Numbered from the stretch's first letter, positions 1 through 8,359 are shown. The stretch is 64,000 bases of DNA from Nocardioides sp. L-11A (GCA_029961745.1 CP124680.1:2232001-2296000); one strand, 5' to 3'. Numbers and translations are program-made. The notes: generated by a model from the letters alone, not told the origin.

Positions 1-241
1 GAACGCGCTCGCGCCAAATGGGCCAACACACCCAGCTCCTACCGATAACCGCGATCCAGCTACCGGCGATCGACCCGTGCTCGGAGCGAGTTCGCCCGTC
101 CCTTCCGTCCTGTCCGGCCCGGGCGTAGACTCGGCGTTGAGGCGGATTTCTCCTCTGTAGCGCGCCGCTCGCGGCAGACCCCTGGGTCACTCTTCAACGC
201 ACTGCCTCACCAGATGCACTGTGCGATGGAGAGGAAAGACC

Positions 242-631
242 ATGATCCGTCTGATCTGGGCCGTCAGCGTCCACACCCGCTACTTCCTGCGACGCTACAT
301 GCCCACCAACATCCTGCTGGATGCGATCCGCACCCGCCGTGGTTTGAAGTGGGGTATCCCCGCGATGCTTCTGGCGATCCCGTACGTCCTGATTGCGAAC
401 GTCTGTGTCCAACTCATCGAGGACGGCGCCCCCGGATGGTTCCACCTCATAGTGCTGTGGGCAATCTGGAACATGCTCAAGATGCTCTGGATCGGGCCGG
501 TCAGCGCTGTGCTCCTAATCCGCGCCCGTGTCCGCGAGTCCGTCACCGCCCGTCGCGAGCGCGCCAACTCGCCCGCCGAAGCAGACGACGCCGAAGAGCG
601 TGCCGTGGTGAACGCGATAGGTATCCGGTGA
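242..631 (+). CDS. small membrane protein of unknown function
   Basis: A 129-residue protein I do not recognise by function. It has a basic N-terminus, a hydrophobic helix around residues 35-55 and a second one around residues 68-95, then a charged Arg/Glu-rich tail, so it is probably a two-helix inner-membrane protein. The ATG at 242 is preferred over the in-frame GTG at 221 because GGAGAGG lies 7 bases before it. Bases 1-220 upstream hold no recognisable gene. Similar short membrane proteins often occur on integrative elements, and the recombinase-like helix-turn-helix gene next door fits that, but this is inference. Confidence 0.6.
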   Translation: MIRLIWAVSVHTRYFLRRYMPTNILLDAIRTRRGLKWGIPAMLLAIPYVLIANVCVQLIEDGAPGWFHLIVLWAIWNMLKMLWIGPVSAVLLIRARVRESVTARRERANSPAEADDAEERAVVNAIGIR

Positions 632-642
632 GGTGTGAGAAC

Positions 643-1005
643 TCAGGCACCTGGCCGGCGACGACCGCCAGCACGGATCGTCCCACCGCACGCGATCACC
701 GCCGACCGCACGGCCTCGTTGCTGACTGCGTGTCGCGCGGCGACCTGAGCGAGCGTCATCCCACCCGCATAGAGATGAGCGGCGTCCTGTCGGATCGCGT
801 CCGGCAACTCCGGTCGACGCGCTGCCAAGCCCGCCTGCCGAGCTATCTCCCGCACAGTGCCGCGGTGCACGTTGAACCGCGCCGCCAGCTCCCGCACGGG
901 CACACCATCGGCGTACCCGGCGATCAGCTCGGCTCGATTCGAGACGCTTAAACGGGTTTGAGACTGACGCGATTTCCCACGCACGGGACCGCGCTCATCG
1001 GTCAT
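643..1005 (-). CDS. helix-turn-helix protein, recombinase/resolvase C-terminal type
   Basis: A 120-residue basic protein containing two helix-turn-helix-like segments, about residues 36-58 (VRELAARFNVHRGTVREI) and about residues 83-103 (MTLAQVAARHAVSNEAVR). The arrangement resembles the DNA-binding tail of serine recombinases and small orphan homologues in actinobacteria. No catalytic recombinase domain precedes it, so it is either a stand-alone DNA-binding protein or a remnant. The start at 1005 is chosen because upstream codons are Arg-rich noise; its ribosome-binding site is weak. It points toward the membrane protein at 242-631, with the two genes convergent. Confidence 0.55.
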   Translation of the reverse strand: MTDERGPVRGKSRQSQTRLSVSNRAELIAGYADGVPVRELAARFNVHRGTVREIARQAGLAARRPELPDAIRQDAAHLYAGGMTLAQVAARHAVSNEAVRSAVIACGGTIRAGGRRRPGA

Positions 1006-1124
1006 CCGAGCATCCCGAGCGCGCGGCCGACGAGCCCGAGAACCCCGTAGCACACGGGAAATCAGCGATCCGAGCGGCTTCCGGGGGTTTGAGAAGCTGC
1101 TACGGAGGTCCACCGAGAGACAGA

Positions 1125-1158
1125 CAGAAGGCCGGATCCGCGAGGATCCGGCCTTCTG
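1125..1158. terminator. 15-bp perfect stem-loop terminator
   Basis: A perfect 15-bp stem (arms 1125-1139 and 1144-1158) closes a GCGA tetraloop. It lies between the end of yggS (minus strand) and the start of the helix-turn-helix gene. There is no T-run, as is usual for high-GC actinobacterial terminators. Confidence 0.7.
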
Positions 1159-1189
1159 CGCTCCGTCCACCGCCCGCGGAGACCGCTGG

Positions 1190-1981
1190 TCAGCCTCCCG
1201 TGGATCCCTCGGGCCAGTAGTAGTGGTCGGGGGTCGAGCGGGCGCCGAAGATCGCCTGACCCACACGGACGCAGCCGGCCCCCTCCTCGACGGCGACCTC
1301 GTAGTCGCCGGACATGCCCATCGACAGCTCGCCGGGGCCGATCAGGGCCGGGTCGGTCTCCCGGGCCCGGTCGCGCAGCGTGCGTAGCAGCCGGAAGCAG
1401 GCCCTGACCCGGGCGGTGTCGGTGGTGAAGACGGCCAGGGTCATCAGCCCGCGCACCCGGAGGCGGGGAAAGCGGGGGAGTGCGGCGAGGAACGCAGGCA
1501 GCTCCTCGGGCGGCATCCCGAACTTGGAATCCTCGGCCGAGGTGTTGACCTGGACGTGTACGTCGAGCGTGCGCCCGGCCGTCTCGAGCCGTCGGTCGAG
1601 GGCCTCGGCGACCTTGAGCCGGTCGAGGGCCTGGAACTCGGCCGCGAACGCGGCGACGTCCCGGGCCTTGTTCGACTGGAGGTGGCCGATCACCGACCAT
1701 GCCACGGGTAGGTCGGCGAGCGCGCGGTGCTTGCGCAGGGCCTCCTGCACCTTGTTCTCGCCGAGGAGTGTCACGCCGGCGGCGACGGCGAGCCGGACCC
1801 GCTCCTCGGGGACGGTCTTGCTGACGGGCAGCAGCCGGACCTCGGCGGGGTCGCGTCCGGCGCGTCGCGCCGCCGCGTCGATGCGTCCGCGGACGGCGGC
1901 GAGGTTGTGCTCGACGTCGGCGACCGTGTGGGCGGTCGGGTAGTCCGCTGAGAGCGGGGAGGGGCTCGAAATCTCTGGCAT
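1190..1981 (-). CDS. yggS: YggS/PROSC-family PLP homeostasis protein
   Basis: 263 residues, the usual size for the family. YggS/PLPBP proteins bind pyridoxal 5'-phosphate without known catalytic activity and buffer the free cofactor in the cytoplasm. The PLP-binding lysine is Lys55 in LLPVSKT, and the family segments LGENKVQE, IGHLQSNK and LSMGMSGDYEVAVEEG are all present. In many actinobacteria yggS sits in the ftsZ-sepF cluster; here it stands alone, divergent from a MocR-type PLP-dependent regulator 23 bp away. A TAACAT -10 box ends 7 bases before the ATG, so the mRNA is probably leaderless, and the start codon lies inside the shared inverted repeat. Confidence 0.93.
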   Translation of the reverse strand: MPEISSPSPLSADYPTAHTVADVEHNLAAVRGRIDAAARRAGRDPAEVRLLPVSKTVPEERVRLAVAAGVTLLGENKVQEALRKHRALADLPVAWSVIGHLQSNKARDVAAFAAEFQALDRLKVAEALDRRLETAGRTLDVHVQVNTSAEDSKFGMPPEELPAFLAALPRFPRLRVRGLMTLAVFTTDTARVRACFRLLRTLRDRARETDPALIGPGELSMGMSGDYEVAVEEGAGCVRVGQAIFGARSTPDHYYWPEGSTGG

Positions 1982-2008
1982 AGGTCATATGTTAGCGTTG
2001 ACCTATGC
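1978..2008. promoter_or_regulatory. shared divergent promoter and MocR operator candidate
   Basis: A perfect 10-bp inverted repeat, GCATAGGTCA-N11-TGACCTATGC, spans the whole 23-bp gap between yggS and the regulator and includes both start codons. Two overlapping -10 boxes point outward: TAACAT on the minus strand (1994-1989, 7 bases before ATG 1981) and TAGCGT on the plus strand (1993-1998, 6 bases before ATG 2005). Both transcripts should be leaderless, and polymerase cannot occupy both boxes at once. MocR/PdxR regulators typically bind repeats next to divergent genes, so autoregulation by the neighbouring product is likely. Confidence 0.8.
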
Positions 2009-3366
2009 CAAAACAGAGGGACCTCGGAGGCCGGCCCAGCGCCCCGATCACCGGTGCCACCGCGGGCGAGATCGCGGCGAGCGTCCGGGACCACGTCGAC
2101 AGTGGCGTCCTCGCTCCGGGCGCCCCGCTGCCGCCGGTGCGCCAGCTCGCCGAGGTCCTCGGCGTCAACCGCAACACCGTGGTCGCGGCGTACCGTCAGC
2201 TCGTCCAGGCCGGCGTCGCCCAGACCCACGGCCGCGCCGGCACCACCGTCGCCGAGCCCCAGGAGAGTGCCGAGGAGGGCTTCGCCCGCGACACGGTGCT
2301 GCGCGACGTCGGGCACGGCAACCCCGCGGCCGACCTGCTGCCCGATCTGTCCGCCGGCCTCGCTGCGGCATCCCGGCCGCCCACGCTGTACGGCGAGCCG
2401 GTGATCGATCCCGAGCTCGCCGAGTGGGCGACCCGGTGGATCGCGGTCGACCACCCGCGCGACTTCCGGCTGACCCTCACCCACGGCGCGGTCGACGCCG
2501 TTGAGCGGCTCCTCGCCCAGGCGCTCACCCAGGGCGATGCGGTCGCGCTGGAGGACCCGTGCTTCCTGGCCAGCATCCACACCGTGCGCCTGGCCGGCTA
2601 CCGCACCGTGCCGGTGCCGATCGACGAGGAGGGGATGACCGTCCTCGGCCTGCGCGCGGCGCTGCGCGCCGGCGTACGCGCGGTCGTGTGCACCCCGCGC
2701 GCCCACAACCCGACGGGGGCGAGCCTGAGCGCGGCCCGCGCCGCCGACCTGCGCGCCGTCCTCGCCGAGCACCCCTATGTGCTGGTGATCGAGGACGACC
2801 ACTACTCCCGGCTCGCCACGACCGGCTATCACAGCATCATCGGCCCGGAGCATGCCCGCTGGGCGCTGGTGCGCTCCGTCTCGAAGTTCCTCGGCCCCGA
2901 CCTGCGCCTCGCCTTCGTCGCCTCCGACCCGGAGACGGCCCGCCGGCTGGCCACCCGGATCAGCCCCGGGACGACGTGGGTCAGCCACCTGCTCCAGCGC
3001 CTGGCGCGCACGCTGCTCCTCGACCCCGCCGCCGGCCGCCAGGTGGCCGCCGCTGCCGCGCACTACGCCGAGCGCAACACCGCCTTCGTCGCCGCGCTCG
3101 CGGGGCACGGCATCGCCGCCCGGGCGGGCGACGGCCTCAACGTGTGGGTCGACGTCCAAGGCGACGCGGCCCGGGTCGGGCGGCGCCTGATGCGGCGCGG
3201 CTGGCTGGCCCGGACCGGAGGCGACTTCGCGCTCGGCACGGCCGGGAGCGCCGCCCGGCACCTGCGGCTGACCGTCCACGACCTCGACGCCGACGCGGCC
3301 GACCGGCTCGTGGCCGATGTCGCGGAGGCGGTGGCCGGCCGCCCGACGACGGGCCCGACGGCCTGA
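2005..3366 (+). CDS. MocR/PdxR-family transcriptional regulator
   Basis: 453 residues with the two-domain MocR layout. An N-terminal GntR-type winged helix (about residues 20-90, with [18 protein letters not shown]) is followed by a fold-type I aminotransferase domain. The PLP lysine is Lys294 in [14 protein letters not shown]; the family NPTG and EDDHYSRL segments are also present. Such proteins sense PLP or an amino-acid adduct of it. Candidate targets are divergent yggS and the downstream tRNA-glyA-ahpCF genes. No pdxST genes lie nearby, so calling it PdxR would be premature. There is no room for a Shine-Dalgarno sequence, and leaderless translation is expected. Confidence 0.9.
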   Translation: MPKQRDLGGRPSAPITGATAGEIAASVRDHVDSGVLAPGAPLPPVRQLAEVLGVNRNTVVAAYRQLVQAGVAQTHGRAGTTVAEPQESAEEGFARDTVLRDVGHGNPAADLLPDLSAGLAAASRPPTLYGEPVIDPELAEWATRWIAVDHPRDFRLTLTHGAVDAVERLLAQALTQGDAVALEDPCFLASIHTVRLAGYRTVPVPIDEEGMTVLGLRAALRAGVRAVVCTPRAHNPTGASLSAARAADLRAVLAEHPYVLVIEDDHYSRLATTGYHSIIGPEHARWALVRSVSKFLGPDLRLAFVASDPETARRLATRISPGTTWVSHLLQRLARTLLLDPAAGRQVAAAAAHYAERNTAFVAALAGHGIAARAGDGLNVWVDVQGDAARVGRRLMRRGWLARTGGDFALGTAGSAARHLRLTVHDLDADAADRLVADVAEAVAGRPTTGPTA

Positions 3367-3376
3367 GCGTCACCCC

Positions 3377-3447
3377 GGTGGAGTGGCCGAGTGGCGAGGC
3401 CGCGGTCCGCAGCACCGTGCACGCAGGTTCGACTCCTGCCTCCACCT
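3377..3447 (+). tRNA. tRNA-Cys(GCA) with unusual C33 anticodon loop
   Basis: A full 71-nt cloverleaf can be folded. Acceptor stem 3377-3383 pairs with 3440-3446. The D stem is 3386-3388/3398-3400. The anticodon stem is 3402-3406/3414-3418 with one G-T wobble. The T stem is 3423-3427/3435-3439 with the normal loop TTCGACT. The anticodon is GCA (3409-3411), and the discriminator is U73 (3447), as in bacterial tRNA-Cys. The loop reads CCGCAGC, so the nearly universal U33 is C and position 37 is G; actinobacterial tRNA-Cys normally has CTGCAAA. CCA is not encoded. It lies 10 bp after the regulator and 28 bp before glyA. Confidence 0.85.
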
Positions 3448-3475
3448 CGACATCCCCCTGCCCGGAGAGGACACC

Positions 3476-4759
3476 ATGACCATCGCCGAACCCCGCCCCA
3501 CCACCCGCGTGCTCACCGCCGACCTCGGCGAGCTCGACCCCGCCATCGCCGATGTGCTGGACGCCGAGCTGCGCCGCCAGCGCGCCGGACTGGAGATGAT
3601 CGCCAGCGAGAACGTCGCGCCTCGCGCCGTCCTCCAGGCGCAGGGATCGGTGCTCACCAACAAGTACGCCGAGGGCTACCCCGACCGGCGCTACTACGGC
3701 GGCTGCGAGCACGTCGACGTGGCCGAGAACCTCGCCATCGAGCGCGCGCGGGCGCTCTTCGGGGCCGCCCACGTCAACGTGCAGCCGCACTCCGGCGCGC
3801 AGGCCAACGCCGCAGTGCTCGCCGCGGTGGCCCGGCCCGGCGACGTGCTGCTCGGCCAAGAGCTCTCGCACGGCGGCCATCTGACCCACGGCATGCCGGC
3901 CAACTTCTCCGGCAAGCTCTACGCCGCGCGCTCCTACGGCGTCGACCCCGCGTCGTACCGGCTCGACATGGAGCAGGTCCGGGAGCGCGCGCTCGCCGAG
4001 CGACCCCGGGTGCTCATCGCGGGCTGGTCGGCGTACCCGCGCCACCTCGACTACGCCGCGTTCCGGTCGATCGCCGACGAGATCGGGGCTGTCCTGTGGG
4101 CCGACATGGCCCATGTCGCCGGACTCGTCGCGACCGGGCTGCACCCCGACCCGGTGGCGTACGCCGACGTCGTCACCACGACCACGCACAAGACCCTCGG
4201 CGGACCGCGCGGCGGGCTGATCCTGTGCGGTGCGGACCTGGCCCGCAAGGTCGACGCGGCGATCTTCCCCGGCCAGCAGGGCGGCCCGCTCATGCACGTC
4301 ATCGCGGCCAAGGCGACGGCGCTGCTGCTCGCCGGCACGCCGGAGTTCCGCGAGCGCCAGGAGCGTGTGCTGCGCGGCGCTCGGATCGTCGCCGAGCGGC
4401 TCACCGCGCCCGACCTGGCCGCGGCCGGGATCTCGGTGCTCACCGGCGGCACCGACGTCCACCTGGTGCTGCTCGACCTGCGCGACGCCGCCCTGTCCGG
4501 GCTCGACGCCGAGCGCCGTCTCGGCGACCTCGGCATCACCACCAACCGCAATGTCGTCCCCTTCGACCCGCGCCCGGCCACGGTGGCGTCGGGGCTACGC
4601 CTCGGCACGCCGGCGCTCGCCGCGCGCGGCTTCGACGACGCGGCGTTCACCGAGATCGCCGACATCGTCGCCCGAGCGCTCCTCGGCGCCGACCCCGACG
4701 TCCTGCGCACCCGTGTCGACCGGCTCGTCGCCGAGCACCCGCTCTACGACGCCGCCTGA
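3476..4759 (+). CDS. glyA: serine hydroxymethyltransferase paralogue
   Basis: 427 residues, full length for SHMT, the PLP enzyme that interconverts serine and glycine with transfer of a one-carbon unit to tetrahydrofolate. The PLP lysine is Lys239 in [14 protein letters not shown], and [23 protein letters not shown] and DMAHVAGL are intact. Several usually conserved stretches differ from the common form (for example HKTLGG instead of HKTLRG or HKTLAG), so this may be a second, specialised copy. The ATG at 3476 follows GGAGAGG by 5 bases. It probably forms one transcription unit with the upstream tRNA and downstream ahpC-ahpF. Confidence 0.9.
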   Translation: MTIAEPRPTTRVLTADLGELDPAIADVLDAELRRQRAGLEMIASENVAPRAVLQAQGSVLTNKYAEGYPDRRYYGGCEHVDVAENLAIERARALFGAAHVNVQPHSGAQANAAVLAAVARPGDVLLGQELSHGGHLTHGMPANFSGKLYAARSYGVDPASYRLDMEQVRERALAERPRVLIAGWSAYPRHLDYAAFRSIADEIGAVLWADMAHVAGLVATGLHPDPVAYADVVTTTTHKTLGGPRGGLILCGADLARKVDAAIFPGQQGGPLMHVIAAKATALLLAGTPEFRERQERVLRGARIVAERLTAPDLAAAGISVLTGGTDVHLVLLDLRDAALSGLDAERRLGDLGITTNRNVVPFDPRPATVASGLRLGTPALAARGFDDAAFTEIADIVARALLGADPDVLRTRVDRLVAEHPLYDAA

Positions 4760-4794
4760 GCCTTCCCGAACACCCACGACCCCCGGAGAACCGC

Positions 4795-5358
4795 ATGTCC
4801 CTCGTCAACACCACCGTCCCGCCGTTCCGCGTCCACGCCTACCAGGACGGCGCCTTCCTCGAGGTCACCGACGACGACCTCCGCGGGCAGTGGAGCGTGC
4901 TCGTCTTCTACCCCGGCGACTTCACCTTCGTCTGCCCGACCGAGCTCGAGGACCTCGCCGACCGGTACGACGAGTTCCGTGCGCTCGGCGTCGAGGTCTA
5001 CGGCGCCTCGACCGACAGCCACTTCGCGCACAAGGCCTGGCACGCGACGTCCGCCGCCGTCGGCAAAGTCCGCTACCCGCTGCTGGCCGATCCCACCCTC
5101 CGGCTCTCCCGTGCCTTCGACGTGCTCGTCGAGGAGGACGGGCAGGCGCTGCGCGGCACCTTCGTCATCGATCCCGAGGGCACCATCCGCACCGTCGAGG
5201 TCCATGACGCGGGCATCGGCCGTGACGCGGCCGAGCTGCTGCGCAAGGTCAGGGCGGCGCAGTACATCACCGCCCACCCGGGCGAGGTCTGCCCCGCCCG
5301 GTGGGACGACGGTGCCGACACCCTCACCCCGTCGCTCGAGCTGGTCGGGAGGATCTGA
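4795..5358 (+). CDS. ahpC: alkyl hydroperoxide reductase subunit C (typical 2-Cys peroxiredoxin)
   Basis: 187 residues, matching the enterobacterial AhpC length. It reduces H2O2, organic peroxides and peroxynitrite in the cytoplasm. The peroxidatic cysteine is Cys47 in DFTFVCPTELEDL and the resolving cysteine is Cys166 in GEVCPARW; both use TGC codons, read by a GCA anticodon. It is the AhpF-dependent type, unlike the mycobacterial AhpC that works with AhpD. CCGGAGAA precedes the ATG. The stop codon overlaps the ahpF start (TGATG), implying translational coupling. Confidence 0.95.
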   Translation: MSLVNTTVPPFRVHAYQDGAFLEVTDDDLRGQWSVLVFYPGDFTFVCPTELEDLADRYDEFRALGVEVYGASTDSHFAHKAWHATSAAVGKVRYPLLADPTLRLSRAFDVLVEEDGQALRGTFVIDPEGTIRTVEVHDAGIGRDAAELLRKVRAAQYITAHPGEVCPARWDDGADTLTPSLELVGRI

Positions 5359-6920
5359 TGCTCGACCCCGCGCTGCTCGCCCAGATCGGCACGCACCTCC
5401 AGCGGCTGCGGACGCCGGTCGAGCTGGTCGCCGGCCTGGACGATGGCGCGGCGTCCCGACGCACCTGGGAGCTGCTGGGCGAGCTCGCCGCAGCGAGCCC
5501 GCTGGTCAGCGCCGTGCGCGCGGATCCCGAGCCGGGCCGACGGGTCCCCTCCTTCCTGGTCACGCGACCGGGCGAGGACACCGGCGTCCGCTTCGCCGGC
5601 CTGCCCCTCGGCCACGAGCTCGGCTCCCTCGTGCTGGCGATCCTGCACGTCGGCGGGCACCCGCCGAAGGAGGAGGACGACGTCCTGACCCGGGCACGCG
5701 CGCTGAGTGGGCCGCTGCACTTCGAGACCTACTTCTCGGTGACCTGCCAGAGCTGCCCGGACGTCGTGCAGGCCCTCAACACCCTGGCCGCACTGCACCC
5801 GGACGTCACGCACACCGCCATCGAGGGCAGCTCCTTCGCCGCCGAGATCGAGGAGCGCGGGGTGCTGAGCGTGCCGTCGGTCTTCCTCGACGGCGAGCCC
5901 TTCGGCCAGGGGAGGATGGGGCTGTCGGAGATCCTCGCCCTCCTCGACGGGCCGGCGGGGGAGGACGACGTCGCGGACCTCACCGGCCGCGCGCCGTACG
6001 ACGTGCTGGTGGTCGGTGGCGGCCCGGCGGGCGTGACCGCGGCGATGTACGCCGCCCGCAAGGGCATCCGCACCGGGTTGCTCGCGGAGCGGCTCGGCGG
6101 TCAGGTTCTCGACACCGCCGGCATCGAGAACTTCCCGTCCGTGCCGCGGACCGAGGGGACGCAGCTGGGGGCGGCCCTGGAGCGCCACGTCCGTGAGCAC
6201 GACGTCGACGTGGTCGCCACGCACCGGGCGACGGCGGTTCGGCCCCCCGCCGTCACGGGCGACCCGATCGCCGTCGAGCTGAGCAATGGCGCGACCCTCG
6301 CCTCGCGCACCGTCGTGATCGCGACCGGTGCGCGCTGGCGCACGCTCGGGGTGCCGGGGGAGGAGGAGTACCGCAATCGCGGCGTCACCTTCTGCCCGCA
6401 CTGCGACGGGCCGTTGTTCCGCGGCAAGCGGGTGGCCGTCGTCGGGGGCGGCAACTCCGGGGTGGAGGCCGCGATCGACCTGGCGGGCCTGGCCGCCCAC
6501 GTCACGCTGCTCGAGTGGGACGACGCGCTCCGCGCCGACGAGGTGCTGCAGCGCTCCCTGCGCGGGCTGCCCACGGTCGAGGTCGTCACCGGTGTCGCGA
6601 CGGAGGAGGTGCTCGGCGACGGCCGCCGGGTCACCGGCCTGCGCTACGCGCGCCGCGACGACGGCAGCGTGCGCGAGGTGCCGGTGGACGGGGTGTTCGT
6701 CCAGATCGGCCTGCTGCCGGCCACGGAGTGGCTGGCCGGTGTCGTCGGGCGCAACGAGCGCGGCGAGGTGCTGGTCGACCACCGCGGTCGCACCGACGTG
6801 GTCGGCGTGTTCGCGGCGGGGGACTGCACCGTGGCGCCGTACAAGCAGATCGTCACCTCCGCCGGTGACGGGGCGACGGCGGCGCTGTCGGCCTTCGACC
6901 ACCTGATCCGCTCAGCCTGA
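5358..6920 (+). CDS. ahpF: alkyl hydroperoxide reductase subunit F
   Basis: 520 residues: an N-terminal tandem thioredoxin-fold domain (about 1-200) with the dithiol Cys130-Cys133 in TCQSCPDVVQALN, and a thioredoxin-reductase-like FAD/NADH domain with Cys346-Cys349 in FCPHCDGPLF. Rossmann motifs are VVGGGPAGVTA and VVGGGNSGVEA. Electrons pass from NAD(P)H through FAD to the two dithiols and then to AhpC. The ATG at 5358 overlaps the ahpC stop by one base and is preceded by GGAGGATCTG; in-frame codons further upstream are inside ahpC. An AhpCF pair is less common in actinobacteria than AhpC-AhpD. Confidence 0.95.
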   Translation: MLDPALLAQIGTHLQRLRTPVELVAGLDDGAASRRTWELLGELAAASPLVSAVRADPEPGRRVPSFLVTRPGEDTGVRFAGLPLGHELGSLVLAILHVGGHPPKEEDDVLTRARALSGPLHFETYFSVTCQSCPDVVQALNTLAALHPDVTHTAIEGSSFAAEIEERGVLSVPSVFLDGEPFGQGRMGLSEILALLDGPAGEDDVADLTGRAPYDVLVVGGGPAGVTAAMYAARKGIRTGLLAERLGGQVLDTAGIENFPSVPRTEGTQLGAALERHVREHDVDVVATHRATAVRPPAVTGDPIAVELSNGATLASRTVVIATGARWRTLGVPGEEEYRNRGVTFCPHCDGPLFRGKRVAVVGGGNSGVEAAIDLAGLAAHVTLLEWDDALRADEVLQRSLRGLPTVEVVTGVATEEVLGDGRRVTGLRYARRDDGSVREVPVDGVFVQIGLLPATEWLAGVVGRNERGEVLVDHRGRTDVVGVFAAGDCTVAPYKQIVTSAGDGATAALSAFDHLIRSA

Positions 6921-6993
6921 GCCCGTCGGACGCTCGACTGATAGGCGATCAGGCCGACTCGGCCACCATGTGTAAGAAGAAAGTTCCCATCTG

Positions 6994-7006
6994 GTCATCA
7001 AATGAC
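6994..7006. promoter_or_regulatory. short inverted repeat upstream of amidohydrolase
   Basis: GTCAT-CAA-ATGAC, followed at once by AGTAGTC, lies 56 bp before the amidohydrolase ATG. The right half TGACAGT resembles the half-site of the 16-bp palindrome at 11948-11963, so both could be read by the Lrp/AsnC regulator encoded at 21038. This is a weak, inferred site. Confidence 0.35.
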
Positions 7007-7061
7007 AGTAGTCTGTGCGTTGTGCGCGAGCAGGTGGCACGCACGCCGCACGCCGTCGCCG

Positions 7062-8309
7062 ATGACCAGGAGGTGTGACATCCACACGACAATCTTCACG
7101 AACGCCACGATCCTCGACACCGTCGCGGGAGAGCTGATCCCGGACCGGGCGGTGGTCGTCGAGCAGGGCCGGATCGCCGACGTCGACGCCTCCGGCACCG
7201 CCGTCCCGGAGGGCGCGACGGTGGTCGACGTCCGCGGGCGGACGCTGATGCCGGGCCTCATCGACTGCCACACGCACCCGGCCGTCGTGGACATGGACGT
7301 GACGGGGATGGCCGAGTGGTCGCCGACCTACGTCGCCGCCCGCGCCGCGCGCGCCCTCGAGGGCATGCTCGGGCGCGGCTTCACCAGCATCCGCGACGTC
7401 GGCGGCGGCGATCTCGGCCTCGCGCGCGCCGTCGAGGAGGGCTACTTCCCGGGGCCGCGGATCTTCTACGGCGGCAAGCAGCTGACCCAGACGGGAGGTG
7501 CGGGGGACTGGCGATCTCCGTCGCGCCAGGTGTACGACGCCAACTACTACACGCCGGCGATCGGCGTGATCTGCGACGGCGTGAGCGAGGTGCGCCGTGC
7601 GGTCCGCGAGGAGGTCCGCCGTGGAGCGCACCACGTCAAGGCCTATCTGAGCGGCGCGGTCGACTCGCCGTCCGACCGGGTCGACTCCACGCAGTTCTCG
7701 CTCGAGGAGCTGCGGGCCATGGTCGAGGAGGCGACGGCCGCCAACATCTATGTCGCCGGCCACGCCTACACCTCCCGGGCCATCAACCGCGGTCTCGAGT
7801 GCGGGGTGCGCACCATCGAGCACGGCAACCTGATGGACGAGAGCAGCATCCCGCTGTTCCACCGGTACGACGCGTTCTACGTGCCGACGATGGTCACGTA
7901 CCACGCGCTGGCGCGGGCCGGGGAGCAGGGACACCTGCACGGTGACGTCGGCGCCAAGCTGACCGACGTGCTCGACCGGGCGATCGGGGCCCTCGAGCTC
8001 GCGCACCGCTCGGACCTCAAGATCGCCTACGGCACCGACCTGTTCGCAGACATGCACGATGCCCAGCTCGAGGAGTTCGTGCTCCGCTCGGAGGTTCAGC
8101 CGGCGGCGGCGATCCTCCGCTCCGCCACGGTCGTCGGGGCGGAGCTGCTGGGGCGCAGCGGGGAGCTCGGCGTGGTGGCCCCGGGCGCCCGCGCCGACCT
8201 TCTGGTCGTTGACGGCGACCCGCTCTCCGACATCCGCGTGCTCACCCGCCCCGAGGAGAACCTGAGGGTCATCATGAAGGACGGCCGGATGGTCAAGAAC
8301 GAGCTCTGA
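7062..8309 (+). CDS. metal-dependent amidohydrolase, prolidase/Xaa-dipeptidase-like
   Basis: 415 residues of the amidohydrolase superfamily (COG1228 type, which includes characterised Xaa-Pro and Xaa-Arg/Lys dipeptidases). Metal ligands are visible in order: DCHTHPAV, the likely carboxylated lysine in HHVKAYLSG, VAGHAYTS, RTIEHGN and AYGTDLFAD. No signal peptide is seen, so it is probably cytoplasmic. The start is uncertain. ATG 7062 has no Shine-Dalgarno, while a strong AGGAGG (7068-7073) lies 6 bases before an in-frame ATC at 7080. It opens the peptide-utilisation cluster and is convergent with the S9 peptidase. Substrate unknown. Confidence 0.85.
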   Translation: MTRRCDIHTTIFTNATILDTVAGELIPDRAVVVEQGRIADVDASGTAVPEGATVVDVRGRTLMPGLIDCHTHPAVVDMDVTGMAEWSPTYVAARAARALEGMLGRGFTSIRDVGGGDLGLARAVEEGYFPGPRIFYGGKQLTQTGGAGDWRSPSRQVYDANYYTPAIGVICDGVSEVRRAVREEVRRGAHHVKAYLSGAVDSPSDRVDSTQFSLEELRAMVEEATAANIYVAGHAYTSRAINRGLECGVRTIEHGNLMDESSIPLFHRYDAFYVPTMVTYHALARAGEQGHLHGDVGAKLTDVLDRAIGALELAHRSDLKIAYGTDLFADMHDAQLEEFVLRSEVQPAAAILRSATVVGAELLGRSGELGVVAPGARADLLVVDGDPLSDIRVLTRPEENLRVIMKDGRMVKNEL

Positions 8310-8320
8310 CCCGGAACGCC

Positions 8321-8359
8321 GCAGGCGCCGAGCCGTCCCTCGGACGGCTCGGCGCCTGC
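8321..8359. terminator. 18-bp perfect stem-loop, bidirectional terminator
   Basis: A perfect 18-bp stem (8321-8338 with 8342-8359) with a 3-base CTC loop lies between the convergent amidohydrolase and S9 peptidase genes. It should terminate transcription from both sides; no T-run is present. Confidence 0.8.

Noticed and set aside
3377..3447. Reading the tRNA as tRNA-Ser, tRNA-Sec or a decayed pseudogene
   Set aside because: There is no long variable arm, the anticodon is GCA with U73, and all stems pair including the T arm with a normal T loop; only the anticodon loop is odd.
5301..5360. An earlier AhpF start inside ahpC
   Set aside because: ATG 5358 overlaps the ahpC stop, has GGAGGATCTG upstream and matches the family length.
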